A stretch of DNA of 17,006 bases from NCBI GenBank assembly GCA_964402955.1, contig CAYOEZ010000094.1, positions 1 to 17,006 of the forward strand, in the 5' to 3' direction. The position numbers were made by a program, and so were the translations under genes. Each line of letters begins with the position of its first letter. Position 1 is the stretch's first letter. Source of the DNA: CAYOEZ01 sp964402955 (GTDB lineage Bacteria > Chloroflexota > DTOL01 > DAOUCN01). Positions 1 to 7,501 of this stretch are shown here, piece by piece. A model generated the notes under the pieces. The model saw only the letters and a list, made by a program, of their open reading frames with translations. It had not been told where the DNA came from and did not search any database.

Positions 1-69
1 AGAAGTGGCAGGATAAGCCGATCGCAGAACTTACACACAAATGTTGACACTACCAATGCCGTTTTGTCG

Positions 70-98
70 TTGACAGTCTGGCACGGGCATGGTATCCT
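70..98 (+). promoter_or_regulatory. Promoter of pheA
   Basis: A perfect -35 box TTGACA (70-75), a 17-bp spacer and a -10 box TATCCT (93-98, four of six consensus) preceded by TG (extended -10). Transcription would start near 105, after the in-frame ATG at 89, which supports the ATG at 131 as the pheA start. A second TTGACA at 44-49 has no -10 partner at a good distance. I see no gene or leader structure in 1-69. Confidence 0.65.
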
Positions 99-130
99 TA
101 GCCAACAACGCAGGCATGCAGGAGGAGAGA

Positions 131-949
131 ATGAGTCGAACGGTGGCGTTCCAGGGCGAACACGGAGCGTATAGCGAAGATGCGGTCATGAGCCTGTACC
201 CGGATGCAGATCCCACGCCCTATCGCACTCTGGCCGAGGTTTTTGAGGCGGTGGAAGGCGGCAGCGTGGAGCGCGCCGTGGTGCCAGTGGAGAACTCACA
301 GGCAGGCAGCATCAACGAGGCCTATGATCTCCTTCTCAAGCATAGTCTTTCGATTACGGCTGAACACCACCTGGAGGTGATCCACTGCCTGCTGGCCTTG
401 CCGGGACAGACGCTCACCGACATCAAACAGGTGTATTCTCATCCCCAGGCTCTGTCGCAGTGCGCCGAGTATCTGCGGGCGTTGGGCGTGGAGATCGTCT
501 CGACCTATGACACGGCCGGAAGCGCGCGGCTGATCAGCGAAAAGAGAATGATGGGTTGCGCGGCGGTCGCCAGCGAGCGCGCCGGGCAGGTCTATGGGCT
601 AACCGTGCTGGCGCGCCGCATCCAGACCAATCCCTACAACTTCACGCGCTTTCTGGCGATTAGCCGAAGCAGCGCGCCGGTTGGGCCCGACAGCAAGACG
701 TCGGTGGTGTTTGCCGTTCACAACACGCCGGGCTCGCTCTATCAAGCGCTAGGGGCCTTTGCCACGCGGGGTATCAACCTCAACAAGATCGAGTCGCGGC
801 CTGGCCGCAACCAGCCCTGGCAGTATGTCTTCTATGTGGACTTCGATGGGCACATCGAGGATCCCCTCTGCCGCGCTGCGCTGAGCGATCTCCTCTTTGT
901 TACCAGCTTCCTCAAGATATTGGGGTCATATCCGAAGGCGAGGACGTAG
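131..949 (+). CDS. pheA: Prephenate dehydratase with C-terminal ACT domain
   Basis: Converts prephenate to phenylpyruvate, the committed step to phenylalanine, in the cytoplasm. The 272-residue protein has the stand-alone PheA length. The dehydratase domain is about residues 3-180, with VPVENSQAGS (51-60), SHPQAL (103-108) and the catalytic TRF motif (Thr172-Arg173-Phe174). The ACT domain is about 189-268, with the ESRP motif (221-224) that in this family forms the Phe-binding feedback site. I chose the ATG at 131 because AGGAGGAGAG lies directly before it and the promoter -10 covers 93-98; the in-frame ATG at 89 would precede the predicted transcript. It is the only plus-strand gene, convergent with the aro operon, so Phe-specific flux has its own promoter. 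No chorismate mutase domain is fused; that activity is supplied by aroH in the facing operon. It appears intact. Confidence 0.97.
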   Translation: MSRTVAFQGEHGAYSEDAVMSLYPDADPTPYRTLAEVFEAVEGGSVERAVVPVENSQAGSINEAYDLLLKHSLSITAEHHLEVIHCLLALPGQTLTDIKQVYSHPQALSQCAEYLRALGVEIVSTYDTAGSARLISEKRMMGCAAVASERAGQVYGLTVLARRIQTNPYNFTRFLAISRSSAPVGPDSKTSVVFAVHNTPGSLYQALGAFATRGINLNKIESRPGRNQPWQYVFYVDFDGHIEDPLCRAALSDLLFVTSFLKILGSYPKART

Positions 950-954
950 GGCTG

Positions 955-1062
955 CGGGTATCGGGTACTGGGTATCGGGTATCGGGAGTGATGTGTCGGG
1001 CGAGATGGACGCGTATCCGAATCGCGATACCCGGTACCCGGTACCCGATACCCCATACCCGT
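955..1062. repeat. Inverted array of GGGTAYCG units between convergent genes
   Basis: The left arm (955-986) is four tandem copies of an 8-bp unit GGGTAYCG. The right arm (1025-1062) is about five copies in reverse complement. The arms match at most positions (about 27 of 32), with a 38-nt loop. The element starts 5 nt after the pheA stop and ends 5 nt before the aroQ stop, filling the gap. A folded transcript from either side would form a long GC-rich hairpin, so it may act as a bidirectional terminator or 3'-end stabiliser. No T-tract follows. Confidence 0.85.
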
Positions 1063-1067
1063 CTACC

Positions 1068-1514
1068 CTATCCTTTCTTCTCCCGAATCACACTCAGCAC
1101 GGCTTGCAGGCCAAGAAGATACGAACGCCAGCCGAAGCCGCAGATCTGGCCGGTACAGACGGCTGCGATGAGCGAGGTGTGGCGGAACGGCTCGCGGGCA
1201 TGGATGTTGGACAGGTGGACTTCTACGGCGGGCAGCTTGACAGCAGAGATGGCGTCGCGCAGGGCCACGCTGGTATGGGTGTACGCCGCAGCGTTCATGA
1301 CGATGCCGTCGGCCCAGCCCATTGCATCCTGGATAGCCGTTACCAGCTCACCCTCATGATTGCTCTGCAGTATCCGCAACTCGACGCCGTCGCGGGTAGC
1401 CATCTCTTGCAGGCTGGCGTTGATCTGCTCCAGTGTGACAGCTCCATAGATGCCAGGCTCGCGCTTGCCCAGCAGGTTCAAGTTTGGCCCGTGTAGAACG
1501 AGAACGTTGCACAT
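1068..1514 (-). CDS. aroQ: 3-dehydroquinate dehydratase, type II
   Basis: Catalyses the third shikimate-pathway step, 3-dehydroquinate to 3-dehydroshikimate, usually as a dodecamer. The 148 residues are typical for type II enzymes. Motifs are LHGPNLNLLGKREPGIYG near the N-terminus (the lid, with catalytic Arg and Tyr), SNHEGELV (substrate pocket) and HLSNIHAREPF with the catalytic His and substrate-binding residues. The frame is open for 78 codons upstream, but that stretch lies inside aroKB and has no family similarity. The ATG at 1514 gives the conserved N-terminus and sits 2 nt after the aroKB TAG stop, so translational coupling is likely. It is the last gene of the aro operon, with the GGGTAYCG inverted repeat right after it. 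Confidence 0.97.
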   Translation of the reverse strand: MCNVLVLHGPNLNLLGKREPGIYGAVTLEQINASLQEMATRDGVELRILQSNHEGELVTAIQDAMGWADGIVMNAAAYTHTSVALRDAISAVKLPAVEVHLSNIHAREPFRHTSLIAAVCTGQICGFGWRSYLLGLQAVLSVIREKKG

Positions 1515-1516
1515 CG

Positions 1517-3145
1517 CTATTCTCCTATCTCCCTCATAATCTCCAGCACTAGAGCCTGGGGCGCCTGGTCGGTGATCATCATGTGGCCGGGATGGACCGG
1601 CAAGATGAAGCGCAGTTTGCCTCCCTTGCGCTTCTTGTCGCTGGCCATGGCTGCCCAGATCGCCTCTGCTTGATAACCGGCGTGGCGAACCGGCAGGCCA
1701 ACCTTGCGCAGGATGCCTTCCATGCGTGCGGCCAGGTCGGGTGAGCATACCCCCATGCGCGCCGCCAGGCGGCAGGCCGCCACCATGCCGATGCTGACCG
1801 CCTCGCCGTGACGCAGGCGGTAGCCGGACAGATTCTCGAGGGCATGGCCAAAGGTGTGTCCCAGGTTGAGTTCGGCGCGACGGCCACGCTCGAAGGGATC
1901 CTCCTGCACGACGTCAATCTTGACGAGCACAGCGCGTGGAATCAGCCAAGCCAGATCGAGCGCGCTAGCTGCCTCGACGCGATCGAGGATATCGGGCGCA
2001 GCGATGAGGCCATGCTTGATGGCTTCGGCCAGCCCAGAGCGCCGCTCGGCTGCGGGCAGGCTGAGCAACGTGGACAAGTCGGCCACGACAACCTGTGGCT
2101 GCTTGAACGCTCCGATCAGGTTCTTGCCCCGAGCATGGTCGACGCCGACCTTGCCGCCGACGCTGGAATCGACCATCGACAGGACGGTGGTTGGCGCCTG
2201 GACAAACGGCACGCCGCGCAGGTAGGTGGCGGCAACAAATCCCGCGATGTCGCCCACGACCCCGCCGCCCAGAGCCAGCACGGCTTCGCTGCGCTCAAGG
2301 CCAGCCGCGGCCAGGCAGTCGTAGAGATGGGCGACCGTGTCGAGTGTCTTGGCCTGCTCGCCGTCGGCGATCTGCAGGACGAGTGGTCTGAAGCCAGCCT
2401 GTTCCAGGCTGCGGGCAGTTCGATCGGCCCACAGTGGACCGACCGTGGTGTTCGTTATGACTGCGATCTGCCCGCTCAGGCCGCGCTGCGCGGCGATCTG
2501 GCCGATGCTGGCCAGAAGGCCATCGCCGTAGATGATGTCGTAGGCGCCGCCGGCATCGTAGGCGTCGTAGGCGCCGTAGCCGCCGCCGTCGTGGCGTACG
2601 GTCTGGATGCGCTCGTGGCTGTCGCGCTCGTAGAGGGCGATCACCTGTGCAGCAACTTCAGCAATTGACAGGTCGGAGGTATCGATCTGGCGGGGAATCG
2701 AGGCATAGCTGGGGCTGCGCTCTTCGGCCACCTGGGCGATGCGTGTGGCCGGGTCGCCGCCGTTCAGCATGGGACGGCTCTGCGGGTTGCCGATACGACG
2801 CAAGCATTGCTGCGGCGAGCAGGTGAGGCAGATCAGCAAGCCGCCACGCCCGAGGGCCAGCCGATTGTCCATGTTGATGACAGTTCCCCCGCCGGCAGCG
2901 ATGACTGCGCCCGTGGCCGTGCTCAGCTCCTGGCAGAGCACGCTCTCGGCCCGACGGAAAGCCTCCTCGCCCTGGCGGGCGAAGACGTCGGCGATGGGCG
3001 CGCCCAGGCGCTGGACGAGAACACTGTCCATATCGATGAACGTCCGGCCCATGCGGCGAGCGACCTCGCGACCCACGCTTGTCTTGCCCGTGCCCATGAA
3101 GCCGGTCAGAATGATGTTGGCGGCGGTGTTGGTGCGTATGTCCAT
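1517..3145 (-). CDS. aroKB: Bifunctional shikimate kinase / 3-dehydroquinate synthase
   Basis: A 542-residue fusion of two shikimate-pathway enzymes. Residues 1-175 are shikimate kinase: Walker A GFMGTGKTS (15-23), FIDMD (Asp38, Asp40), FARQGEEAFRRAE (55-67), GGG 85-87 and lid Arg124 in SRPML. Residues 203-540 are the NAD-dependent 3-dehydroquinate synthase: DGEQAKT (261-267), LGGGVVGD (292-299), the Lys-rich substrate region DSSVGGKVGVDH (326-337), GKNLIGAFKQP (340-350), AEAIKHGL (373-380) and the metal-binding HTFGHALE and HGEAV histidines. Both halves keep their catalytic residues. They are joined by a low-complexity Gly/Tyr/Asp/Ala linker (187-203). AroB acts at step two and AroK at step five, so the fusion joins non-consecutive steps. 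GAGAGGAA precedes the ATG, and the aroC stop is 19 nt upstream. Confidence 0.96.
   Translation of the reverse strand: MDIRTNTAANIILTGFMGTGKTSVGREVARRMGRTFIDMDSVLVQRLGAPIADVFARQGEEAFRRAESVLCQELSTATGAVIAAGGGTVINMDNRLALGRGGLLICLTCSPQQCLRRIGNPQSRPMLNGGDPATRIAQVAEERSPSYASIPRQIDTSDLSIAEVAAQVIALYERDSHERIQTVRHDGGGYGAYDAYDAGGAYDIIYGDGLLASIGQIAAQRGLSGQIAVITNTTVGPLWADRTARSLEQAGFRPLVLQIADGEQAKTLDTVAHLYDCLAAAGLERSEAVLALGGGVVGDIAGFVAATYLRGVPFVQAPTTVLSMVDSSVGGKVGVDHARGKNLIGAFKQPQVVVADLSTLLSLPAAERRSGLAEAIKHGLIAAPDILDRVEAASALDLAWLIPRAVLVKIDVVQEDPFERGRRAELNLGHTFGHALENLSGYRLRHGEAVSIGMVAACRLAARMGVCSPDLAARMEGILRKVGLPVRHAGYQAEAIWAAMASDKKRKGGKLRFILPVHPGHMMITDQAPQALVLEIMREIGE
2537..2585 (-). repeat. In-frame microrepeat encoding the AroK-AroB linker
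   Basis: Short direct repeats of about 9-12 bp, built on ATCGTAGGC / GTCGTAGGC / GCCGTAGCC on the plus strand, encode GGYGAYDAYDAGGAYD in AroKB. The unit is a multiple of three, so slippage would change linker length without breaking the frame. Confidence 0.6.
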
Positions 3146-3164
3146 GCGTTCCTCTCTATCGTGA

Positions 3165-4271
3165 CTACACCCTGCTCTTCATCTCCGTGATGCTGTCGCC
3201 GCCGAGCTTTTCGATCAGGGCATTGGCCAGCACCCAGGCCACCATTGCCTCGGCCACAACTCCTGCCGCGGGCACGGCGCAGGTGTCGGAGCGCAGGTAC
3301 TGGCTGGGAACGGCCTCGCCGGTGGCCAGATCGATGGACTGCTGCGGAGTGGCGGTGGTTGGAATAGGCTTCATGGCGGCGCGCACAATGATGGGCTGGC
3401 CGTTGCTCATGCCGCCTTCCAGCCCGCCGGCGTGGTTCGTGGGACGCATCCAGCCGGGGGCAGCCGCAGATGGCGCAATCGCATCCTGGGCCTCCGTGCC
3501 AAAACGTTCAGCCAGGGCAAAGCCATCGCCGATCTCCACACCCTTGATGGCCTGGATACTCATGACCGCGGCAGCCAGGCGGCCATCGAGGCGGCGATCC
3601 CACTGCACGTAGCTGCCCAGTCCTACGGGGACGCCCGTCGCCACGACAACGATGACGCCGCCGATGGTGTCTTTGCGCCGGCGCGCCTCATCGACGCGCT
3701 CGCGCATAGCCTGGGCAGCGGCAGCGTCGGGGCAGCGCACGTCGGATTGCTCGGCCAAAGCGAACACCTGGGGCCAGGGCAGGTCGGGCACAGTCGCCCG
3801 CACGCCGCCGATCGCCTGCACGTAACTGCCGATGCTCACGCCGAACTCGGTCAGGAGCGTCTGCGCCAGTGCGCCCACGGCCACGCGCATAGCCGTCTCG
3901 CGGGCGCTGGAACGTTCGCTGACGATACGCAGGTCGCTGTGTCCGTACTTGATTGCGCCCACCAGGTCGGCATGGCCGGGGCGCGGGACAGTCAACACGG
4001 GCTGGGGCTTTGCGATCTGATTGGCATAGTCGCGGTTGACGATGCGCAGGGTGAGAGGGGCGCCGGTGGTGCGGCCCTGGGCGACGCCGGTCACTATCTC
4101 AGCCTCGTCGCGCTCGATGTGCTGGCGCCCACCGCGCCCATAGCCGGCCTGGCGGCGGCGCAGAGCAGCGGCGATGGCTGCGGGATCGATGAGCAACCCC
4201 GCGGGCAGGCCGTCGATAATGCCGCTAAGCTCAGTCCCGTGTGATTCACCTGCAGTCAGAAAACGCATCAT
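3165..4271 (-). CDS. aroC: Chorismate synthase
   Basis: Last common step: anti-1,4-elimination of phosphate from EPSP to chorismate, requiring reduced FMN. Full length (368 aa). Family blocks appear in order: RFLTAGESHG (3-12, catalytic His11), RPGHADLVGAIKYGHSDLR (97-115, His111), SERSSARETA (118-127), NHAGGLEGGMSNG (279-291), MKPIPT (300-305) and RSDTCAVPAAGVVAEAM (327-343). Two ATG codons are adjacent (4271 and 4268). The upstream AGGAG lies 4 nt from the first and 7 nt from the second, so the second may be used and the protein may be one residue shorter. The gap to aroE is only 8 nt. No flavin reductase domain is fused, so FMN must be reduced by another enzyme, as in monofunctional bacterial AroC. 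Confidence 0.97.
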   Translation of the reverse strand: MMRFLTAGESHGTELSGIIDGLPAGLLIDPAAIAAALRRRQAGYGRGGRQHIERDEAEIVTGVAQGRTTGAPLTLRIVNRDYANQIAKPQPVLTVPRPGHADLVGAIKYGHSDLRIVSERSSARETAMRVAVGALAQTLLTEFGVSIGSYVQAIGGVRATVPDLPWPQVFALAEQSDVRCPDAAAAQAMRERVDEARRRKDTIGGVIVVVATGVPVGLGSYVQWDRRLDGRLAAAVMSIQAIKGVEIGDGFALAERFGTEAQDAIAPSAAAPGWMRPTNHAGGLEGGMSNGQPIIVRAAMKPIPTTATPQQSIDLATGEAVPSQYLRSDTCAVPAAGVVAEAMVAWVLANALIEKLGGDSITEMKSRV

Positions 4272-4279
4272 TACTCTCC

Positions 4280-5224
4280 TCAGGCTCTCCTCTGGCGGTC
4301 GGCGAGGGCGCGTTTACACGCTCGCTCCATGACGGCCACCGGCGCGTCGTAGCCGGTCCACAACGTGAACGCCCTGGCCCCCTGGTGGACGAGCATGCCC
4401 AGCCCACCGACGGGGCGCGCCCCGGCAGCACGCGCCTGGCGCAGCAGCGGGGTGAGCGCCGGTGTGTAGATCAGATCAAACACGGTCAGGCCTGCACGCA
4501 GACGGAGACCGTCGGGCAGCGGAGAACCCGGCGGCCCGCCGGTCATGCCGACCGAGGTCGCGTTGACCAGCAGATCGGCTTTGTCGAGCGCGGCCGACAG
4601 CGCCTGTTGCGTTGATAGTATGGCGCGCAGGCTGGCGCCGGGCAGATGGGGGGCCAGATCGGTGATGAGAGCGGCCGCTCTGCCCTCGCTGCGGTTCCAG
4701 ATGGTGACCTGGGCGCCAGCGCCGGCCAGGGCATAGACGACGGAGCGCGCGGCGCCGCCGGCGCCCAGAATGAGCGTAGGCCGTCCGGCCGGGACATAGC
4801 CGGAGGAGGTTAGCGTCGTGAGAAAACCATAGGCGTCGGTATTGTGGCCGGTCATGCGCCCATCTTCGATCACGACGGTATTGACGGCGCCCATGGCGAT
4901 CGCCTCGGGCGAGAGCGCGTCCATCAGGCCATGGACGGCAACTTTGTGGGGAATGGTAACGTTGACGCCGGCGAAGCCCAGGGCGCGCAAGCCCAACACG
5001 GCGGCGGTGATGTCGTGTGGGTGGACCGGGAAGGCCAGATAGAGCCAGTGCAGCCCCAGGGAGCGGAAGGCGGCGTTGTGCATGGCCGGTGATATGCTAT
5101 GGCCGACGGGCCAGCCGAGGACGCCGCTGAGGCGCGGGCCGGAGACTGTGGCGGGATAGGATACACCCTCACCCCGGCCCTCTCCCTTGCAGGGAGAGGG
5201 AGATCGAGCGATCGTGGTTGTCAT
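4280..5224 (-). CDS. aroE: Shikimate dehydrogenase (NADP) with repeat-derived N-terminal extension
   Basis: Reduces 3-dehydroshikimate to shikimate with NADPH. The catalytic domain begins near residue 32: GVLGWPVGHSISPAMHNAAF binds shikimate, NVTIPHK gives catalytic Lys94, GHNTDAYG gives Asp130, and LGAGGAARSV (153-162) is the dinucleotide loop. NRSEGRA (177-183) contains the Arg expected to contact the NADP phosphate, followed by NATSVGM and GLGMLVHQGA. At 314 residues it is longer than usual, because residues 1-31 precede the conserved start. Residues 9-16 are encoded by a perfect hairpin repeat (5178-5200). No ATG, GTG or TTG lies between the first ATG and the conserved domain, so the extension is probably translated. 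The ATG overlaps the aroA TGA stop (ATGA), with GGGAG upstream inside aroA, so the two genes are likely translationally coupled. Confidence 0.95.
   Translation of the reverse strand: MTTTIARSPSPCKGEGRGEGVSYPATVSGPRLSGVLGWPVGHSISPAMHNAAFRSLGLHWLYLAFPVHPHDITAAVLGLRALGFAGVNVTIPHKVAVHGLMDALSPEAIAMGAVNTVVIEDGRMTGHNTDAYGFLTTLTSSGYVPAGRPTLILGAGGAARSVVYALAGAGAQVTIWNRSEGRAAALITDLAPHLPGASLRAILSTQQALSAALDKADLLVNATSVGMTGGPPGSPLPDGLRLRAGLTVFDLIYTPALTPLLRQARAAGARPVGGLGMLVHQGARAFTLWTGYDAPVAVMERACKRALADRQRRA
5178..5200. repeat. Perfect hairpin repeat inside the 5' end of aroE
   Basis: CCCTCTCCCT, a 3-nt loop, then AGGGAGAGGG: a perfect 10-bp stem, preceded on the plus strand by CCCTCACCCCGGC. A similar lead-in (17 of 19 bases) without the hairpin is at 9059-9077. 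I recall such CCCTCTCCC/GGGAGAGGG elements as common dispersed intergenic repeats; here the copy is read through in frame. Confidence 0.8.
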
Positions 5225-6519
5225 AGTGATGCTCCCAGGCGGGCGAGCGCCGTCTCGAAGCCAGGGTAGGAATCGACGATGCAGGCCGTGTCGGTGATTG
5301 TGGTGTCGCCATCGGCCACCAGCCCGGCGACGGCCAATGCCATGGCCAGGCGATGATCGTGATGGCTGTCGACGATCGCTCCGTGCAGTGCGGTGGGGCC
5401 TTCGATGGCGAAGCCGTCGCTGAACTCCTCGACGTGCGCGCCGAGCTTGCGCAACTCCTGGGCCAGTGACGAGATACGATCGGATTCCTTGACGCGCAAC
5501 TCGGCCGCGTCTTTGACGACAGTCACCCCCCGGGCCTGGGTCGCCGCGACAGCGAGAATGGGCGCTTCATCGATCAAGCGAGGGATCTCGTCGCCACTGA
5601 TGGCGGTGGCCTGCAAACTGGACGAGCGAGCGTGAATGTGGGCGACCGGCTCGGCGCCGGCAGGGGGCTGTTCGTCGAGTGCGATCTCTGCACCCATGCG
5701 CCAGAGAGCGTCGAGCAGGCCGGTGCGCGTCGGATTGACACCGACGTTCATAGTTGTCACCGCACTGCCGGGAACCAGACAGGCCGCGACCAGGGCGAAC
5801 GCTGCCGACGAGATGTCGCCGGGAACGGTGATGTCAAATGACCTCAAAGGAGAGGTGGGCGGCGCAATGATGATTGTGGCCCGCTCGCTGTGTACAGTGA
5901 CCCCCAGCGCCCGCAGCATGCGCTCGCTGTGGTCGCGGCTGGGCGCCGGCTCATGGACGGTCGTTGGCCCAGTGGCGTACAAACCTGCCAGCAAGATGCC
6001 GGACTTGACCTGGGCGCTGGCGACGGGCATAGTGTAGTCAATGCCGTGCAGATGGCCGCCCGTGATTGCCAGTGGAGGCAGCTTGCCACCCTGTCGCCCG
6101 AGGACGGTTGCACCCATCATGCGCAGCGGCGCGGCAATGCGCTCCATGGGGCGGCGGCTCAGAGCGGGGCTGCCGGCGAGAATGCTCATAAAGGACTGGC
6201 CCGCCAACAGACCGGCCAGAAGGCGCATGGTCGTGCCCGATCCGCCGCAATCCAGAATGCCTGCCGGCTCGCTCAACCCGTGCAGGCCGCGGCCCTCGAT
6301 CAGCAACTCGGTGGAGGAGACCGTGTGTACGTTGACTCCCAGGGACTGCATGATGGAGAGCGTGGCCTGGCAGTCGGCGCTATCCAGAAAGTTGGATACC
6401 CGGCTGCGCCCCTCGGCGATGGCGCCCAACAAGAGAGCGCGGTGCGAAATGGACTTGTCGCCCGGAACCGGCAAGGCTCCGTGCAGAGGCTGGCTGTGGT
6501 GTATGGTGAGAGTAGCCAA
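5221..6519 (-). CDS. aroA: 5-enolpyruvylshikimate-3-phosphate synthase
   Basis: Transfers enolpyruvyl from PEP to shikimate-3-phosphate. Full length (432 aa) with two-domain family motifs: LPVPGDKSISHRA (16-28; Lys22, Ser23, Arg27), GGSGTTMRLLAG (92-103), SPALSRRPMERI (117-128), SAQVKSG (168-174), SRDHSERM (194-201), PGDISSAAF (233-241), the catalytic Asp in LIDEAP (Asp317), RVKESDRIS (342-350) and DHRLAMA (388-394). The SRRPM and GTTMRL forms resemble the Bacillus/Thermotoga lineage more than the E. coli one. The start codon is TTG at 6519, supported by AAGGAGG (6525-6531) five bases upstream and by the N-terminus matching the family; no better ATG exists. It lies 111 nt downstream of tyrA and overlaps aroE by four bases. 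Confidence 0.96.
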   Translation of the reverse strand: MATLTIHHSQPLHGALPVPGDKSISHRALLLGAIAEGRSRVSNFLDSADCQATLSIMQSLGVNVHTVSSTELLIEGRGLHGLSEPAGILDCGGSGTTMRLLAGLLAGQSFMSILAGSPALSRRPMERIAAPLRMMGATVLGRQGGKLPPLAITGGHLHGIDYTMPVASAQVKSGILLAGLYATGPTTVHEPAPSRDHSERMLRALGVTVHSERATIIIAPPTSPLRSFDITVPGDISSAAFALVAACLVPGSAVTTMNVGVNPTRTGLLDALWRMGAEIALDEQPPAGAEPVAHIHARSSSLQATAISGDEIPRLIDEAPILAVAATQARGVTVVKDAAELRVKESDRISSLAQELRKLGAHVEEFSDGFAIEGPTALHGAIVDSHHDHRLAMALAVAGLVADGDTTITDTACIVDSYPGFETALARLGASL

Positions 6520-6524
6520 ATGCG

Positions 6525-6531
6525 CCTCCTT
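6525..6531 (-). promoter_or_regulatory. Strong ribosome binding site for the TTG start of aroA
   Basis: AAGGAGG, 5 nt before the TTG start at 6519. A near-perfect Shine-Dalgarno sequence compensates for the rare start codon and decides the start. It is preceded by the 111-nt gap that carries a REP-like hairpin. Confidence 0.8.
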
Positions 6532-6610
6532 ATGTGTGCGGTCACAGTGTCCCGCCCATGTGATTGCGGGCGACAGGAACGGCGCCGGACAATTTTCCGT
6601 TCATGTTGGC

Positions 6611-6634
6611 GTCGGCTATGGAAAGCCGACCTAC
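6611..6634 (-). repeat. REP-like hairpin, copy A
   Basis: Read on the minus strand: GTAG, then a 20-nt hairpin with a 7-bp stem GTCGGCT/AGCCGAC and the invariant TCC and bulged T of the family. The GTAG foot (6631-6634) contains the TAG stop codon of tyrA, so the element abuts the gene with no spacer. It lies between tyrA and aroA in the aro transcript. Confidence 0.85.
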
Positions 6635-7500
6635 TGATACAGATGTTGGCGCGTGAGTTGGGCGGCGGCGAGGGCGGCGCGCAGGGTGGTCTCATCGCCG
6701 TCCTCGATGGCTGTGGCCAGCGCCAGCAGTGTATCTGCGGCCTGCCGGGCGAGGGCAGGGACGCGTTGGCGATTGGTTAGCAGAATATCCAGCATCATAT
6801 CGACGTCGCTGGCGGCAAGCCGGCTCGTGTCACGGAAACCGGAAGCGGCCAGTTGCCAGGTCAGCGCGTCGCCGGCGGCGACGCTGGCAGCGGTGGTTGT
6901 CAGAGACGCTGCCATCAGATAGGGCAGGTGGCTGATCGATGCCACGAGCGCATCATGGCGCTGCGGCTCGATCACGAGCGGGCGAGCGCCGATCGCCCGT
7001 ACCATTTCTCCTGCCAGTGAGAGGGCTTCGGCCCGCGTACGCTTCAGGGGAGTGAGACAGAAAACCGCACCCTGGTAGAGGTCGGGGTCGGCGGCGGCGA
7101 TGCCGGCGCGCTCTTTGCCGCACATGGGATGCCCCCCCACAACCTGGATGTAGGGCGGCAGGCCTTCGGCTGCTTGCATGATGCTGGCCTTGGTGCTGCC
7201 GATGTCCATGAGCAGGGCGCCGGGCTGCAGGTGTGGGCCGAGATCAGCGACCAAACGCACGATCGTGCGCACCGGTGCGCAGAGGACGACGATGTCGGCC
7301 TGGCGCACGGCGGCAAATGCGTCGGAGGTGGCTTCATCGACGGCGTTCAGCGCCACGGCCTGCTGGCAGACGTCTCGTTTGCGGGCGCTGCCGATGACCG
7401 CGCGGCACACATGCCGGCTGCGCAAGGCCATGCCCAGCGACCCTCCCATCAATCCGAGGCCAACGATACACACACGCGCCTGGCTGATGCTATTGATCAT
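6631..7500 (-). CDS. tyrA: Prephenate dehydrogenase (TyrA family)
   Basis: Oxidative decarboxylation of prephenate to 4-hydroxyphenylpyruvate for tyrosine; arogenate use cannot be excluded. The 289-residue protein has an N-terminal Rossmann fold with VGLGLMGGSLGMAL (13-26), VVLCAPV (71-77), DIGSTKASI (99-107), GGHPMCGKERAGI (122-134), the helical-domain SHLPYLMA (190-197, His191) and ASGFRDTSRLAASD (219-232). No ACT or chorismate mutase domain is attached. I prefer the ATG at 7500, one base after the upstream TGA (TGAAATG). An in-frame TTG at 7509 would add three residues and overlap the stop. A weak AGGG lies 9 nt upstream, so coupling to the preceding gene is likely. Confidence 0.93.
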   Translation of the reverse strand: MINSISQARVCIVGLGLMGGSLGMALRSRHVCRAVIGSARKRDVCQQAVALNAVDEATSDAFAAVRQADIVVLCAPVRTIVRLVADLGPHLQPGALLMDIGSTKASIMQAAEGLPPYIQVVGGHPMCGKERAGIAAADPDLYQGAVFCLTPLKRTRAEALSLAGEMVRAIGARPLVIEPQRHDALVASISHLPYLMAASLTTTAASVAAGDALTWQLAASGFRDTSRLAASDVDMMLDILLTNRQRVPALARQAADTLLALATAIEDGDETTLRAALAAAQLTRQHLYQ

Positions 7501-7501
7501 T

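Noticed and set aside
44..75. Tandem TTGACA boxes before pheA as two promoters or an operator.
   Set aside because: Only the second box has a -10 at the right distance; a 26-bp spacing of two hexamers alone is weak evidence.
897..1496. A 199-codon plus-strand frame starting inside pheA and crossing the GGGTAYCG repeat.
   Set aside because: Its N-terminal part is repeat-encoded (Gly-Tyr-Arg pattern), and the rest is antisense to aroQ. No ribosome binding site or family match.
1808..2668. A long plus-strand open frame (286 codons) opposite aroKB.
   Set aside because: It is antisense to a well-conserved bifunctional enzyme, has no recognisable domain, and is the kind of shadow frame common in GC-rich DNA. 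The same applies to 3432-4244, 5890-6780 and 14719-15576.
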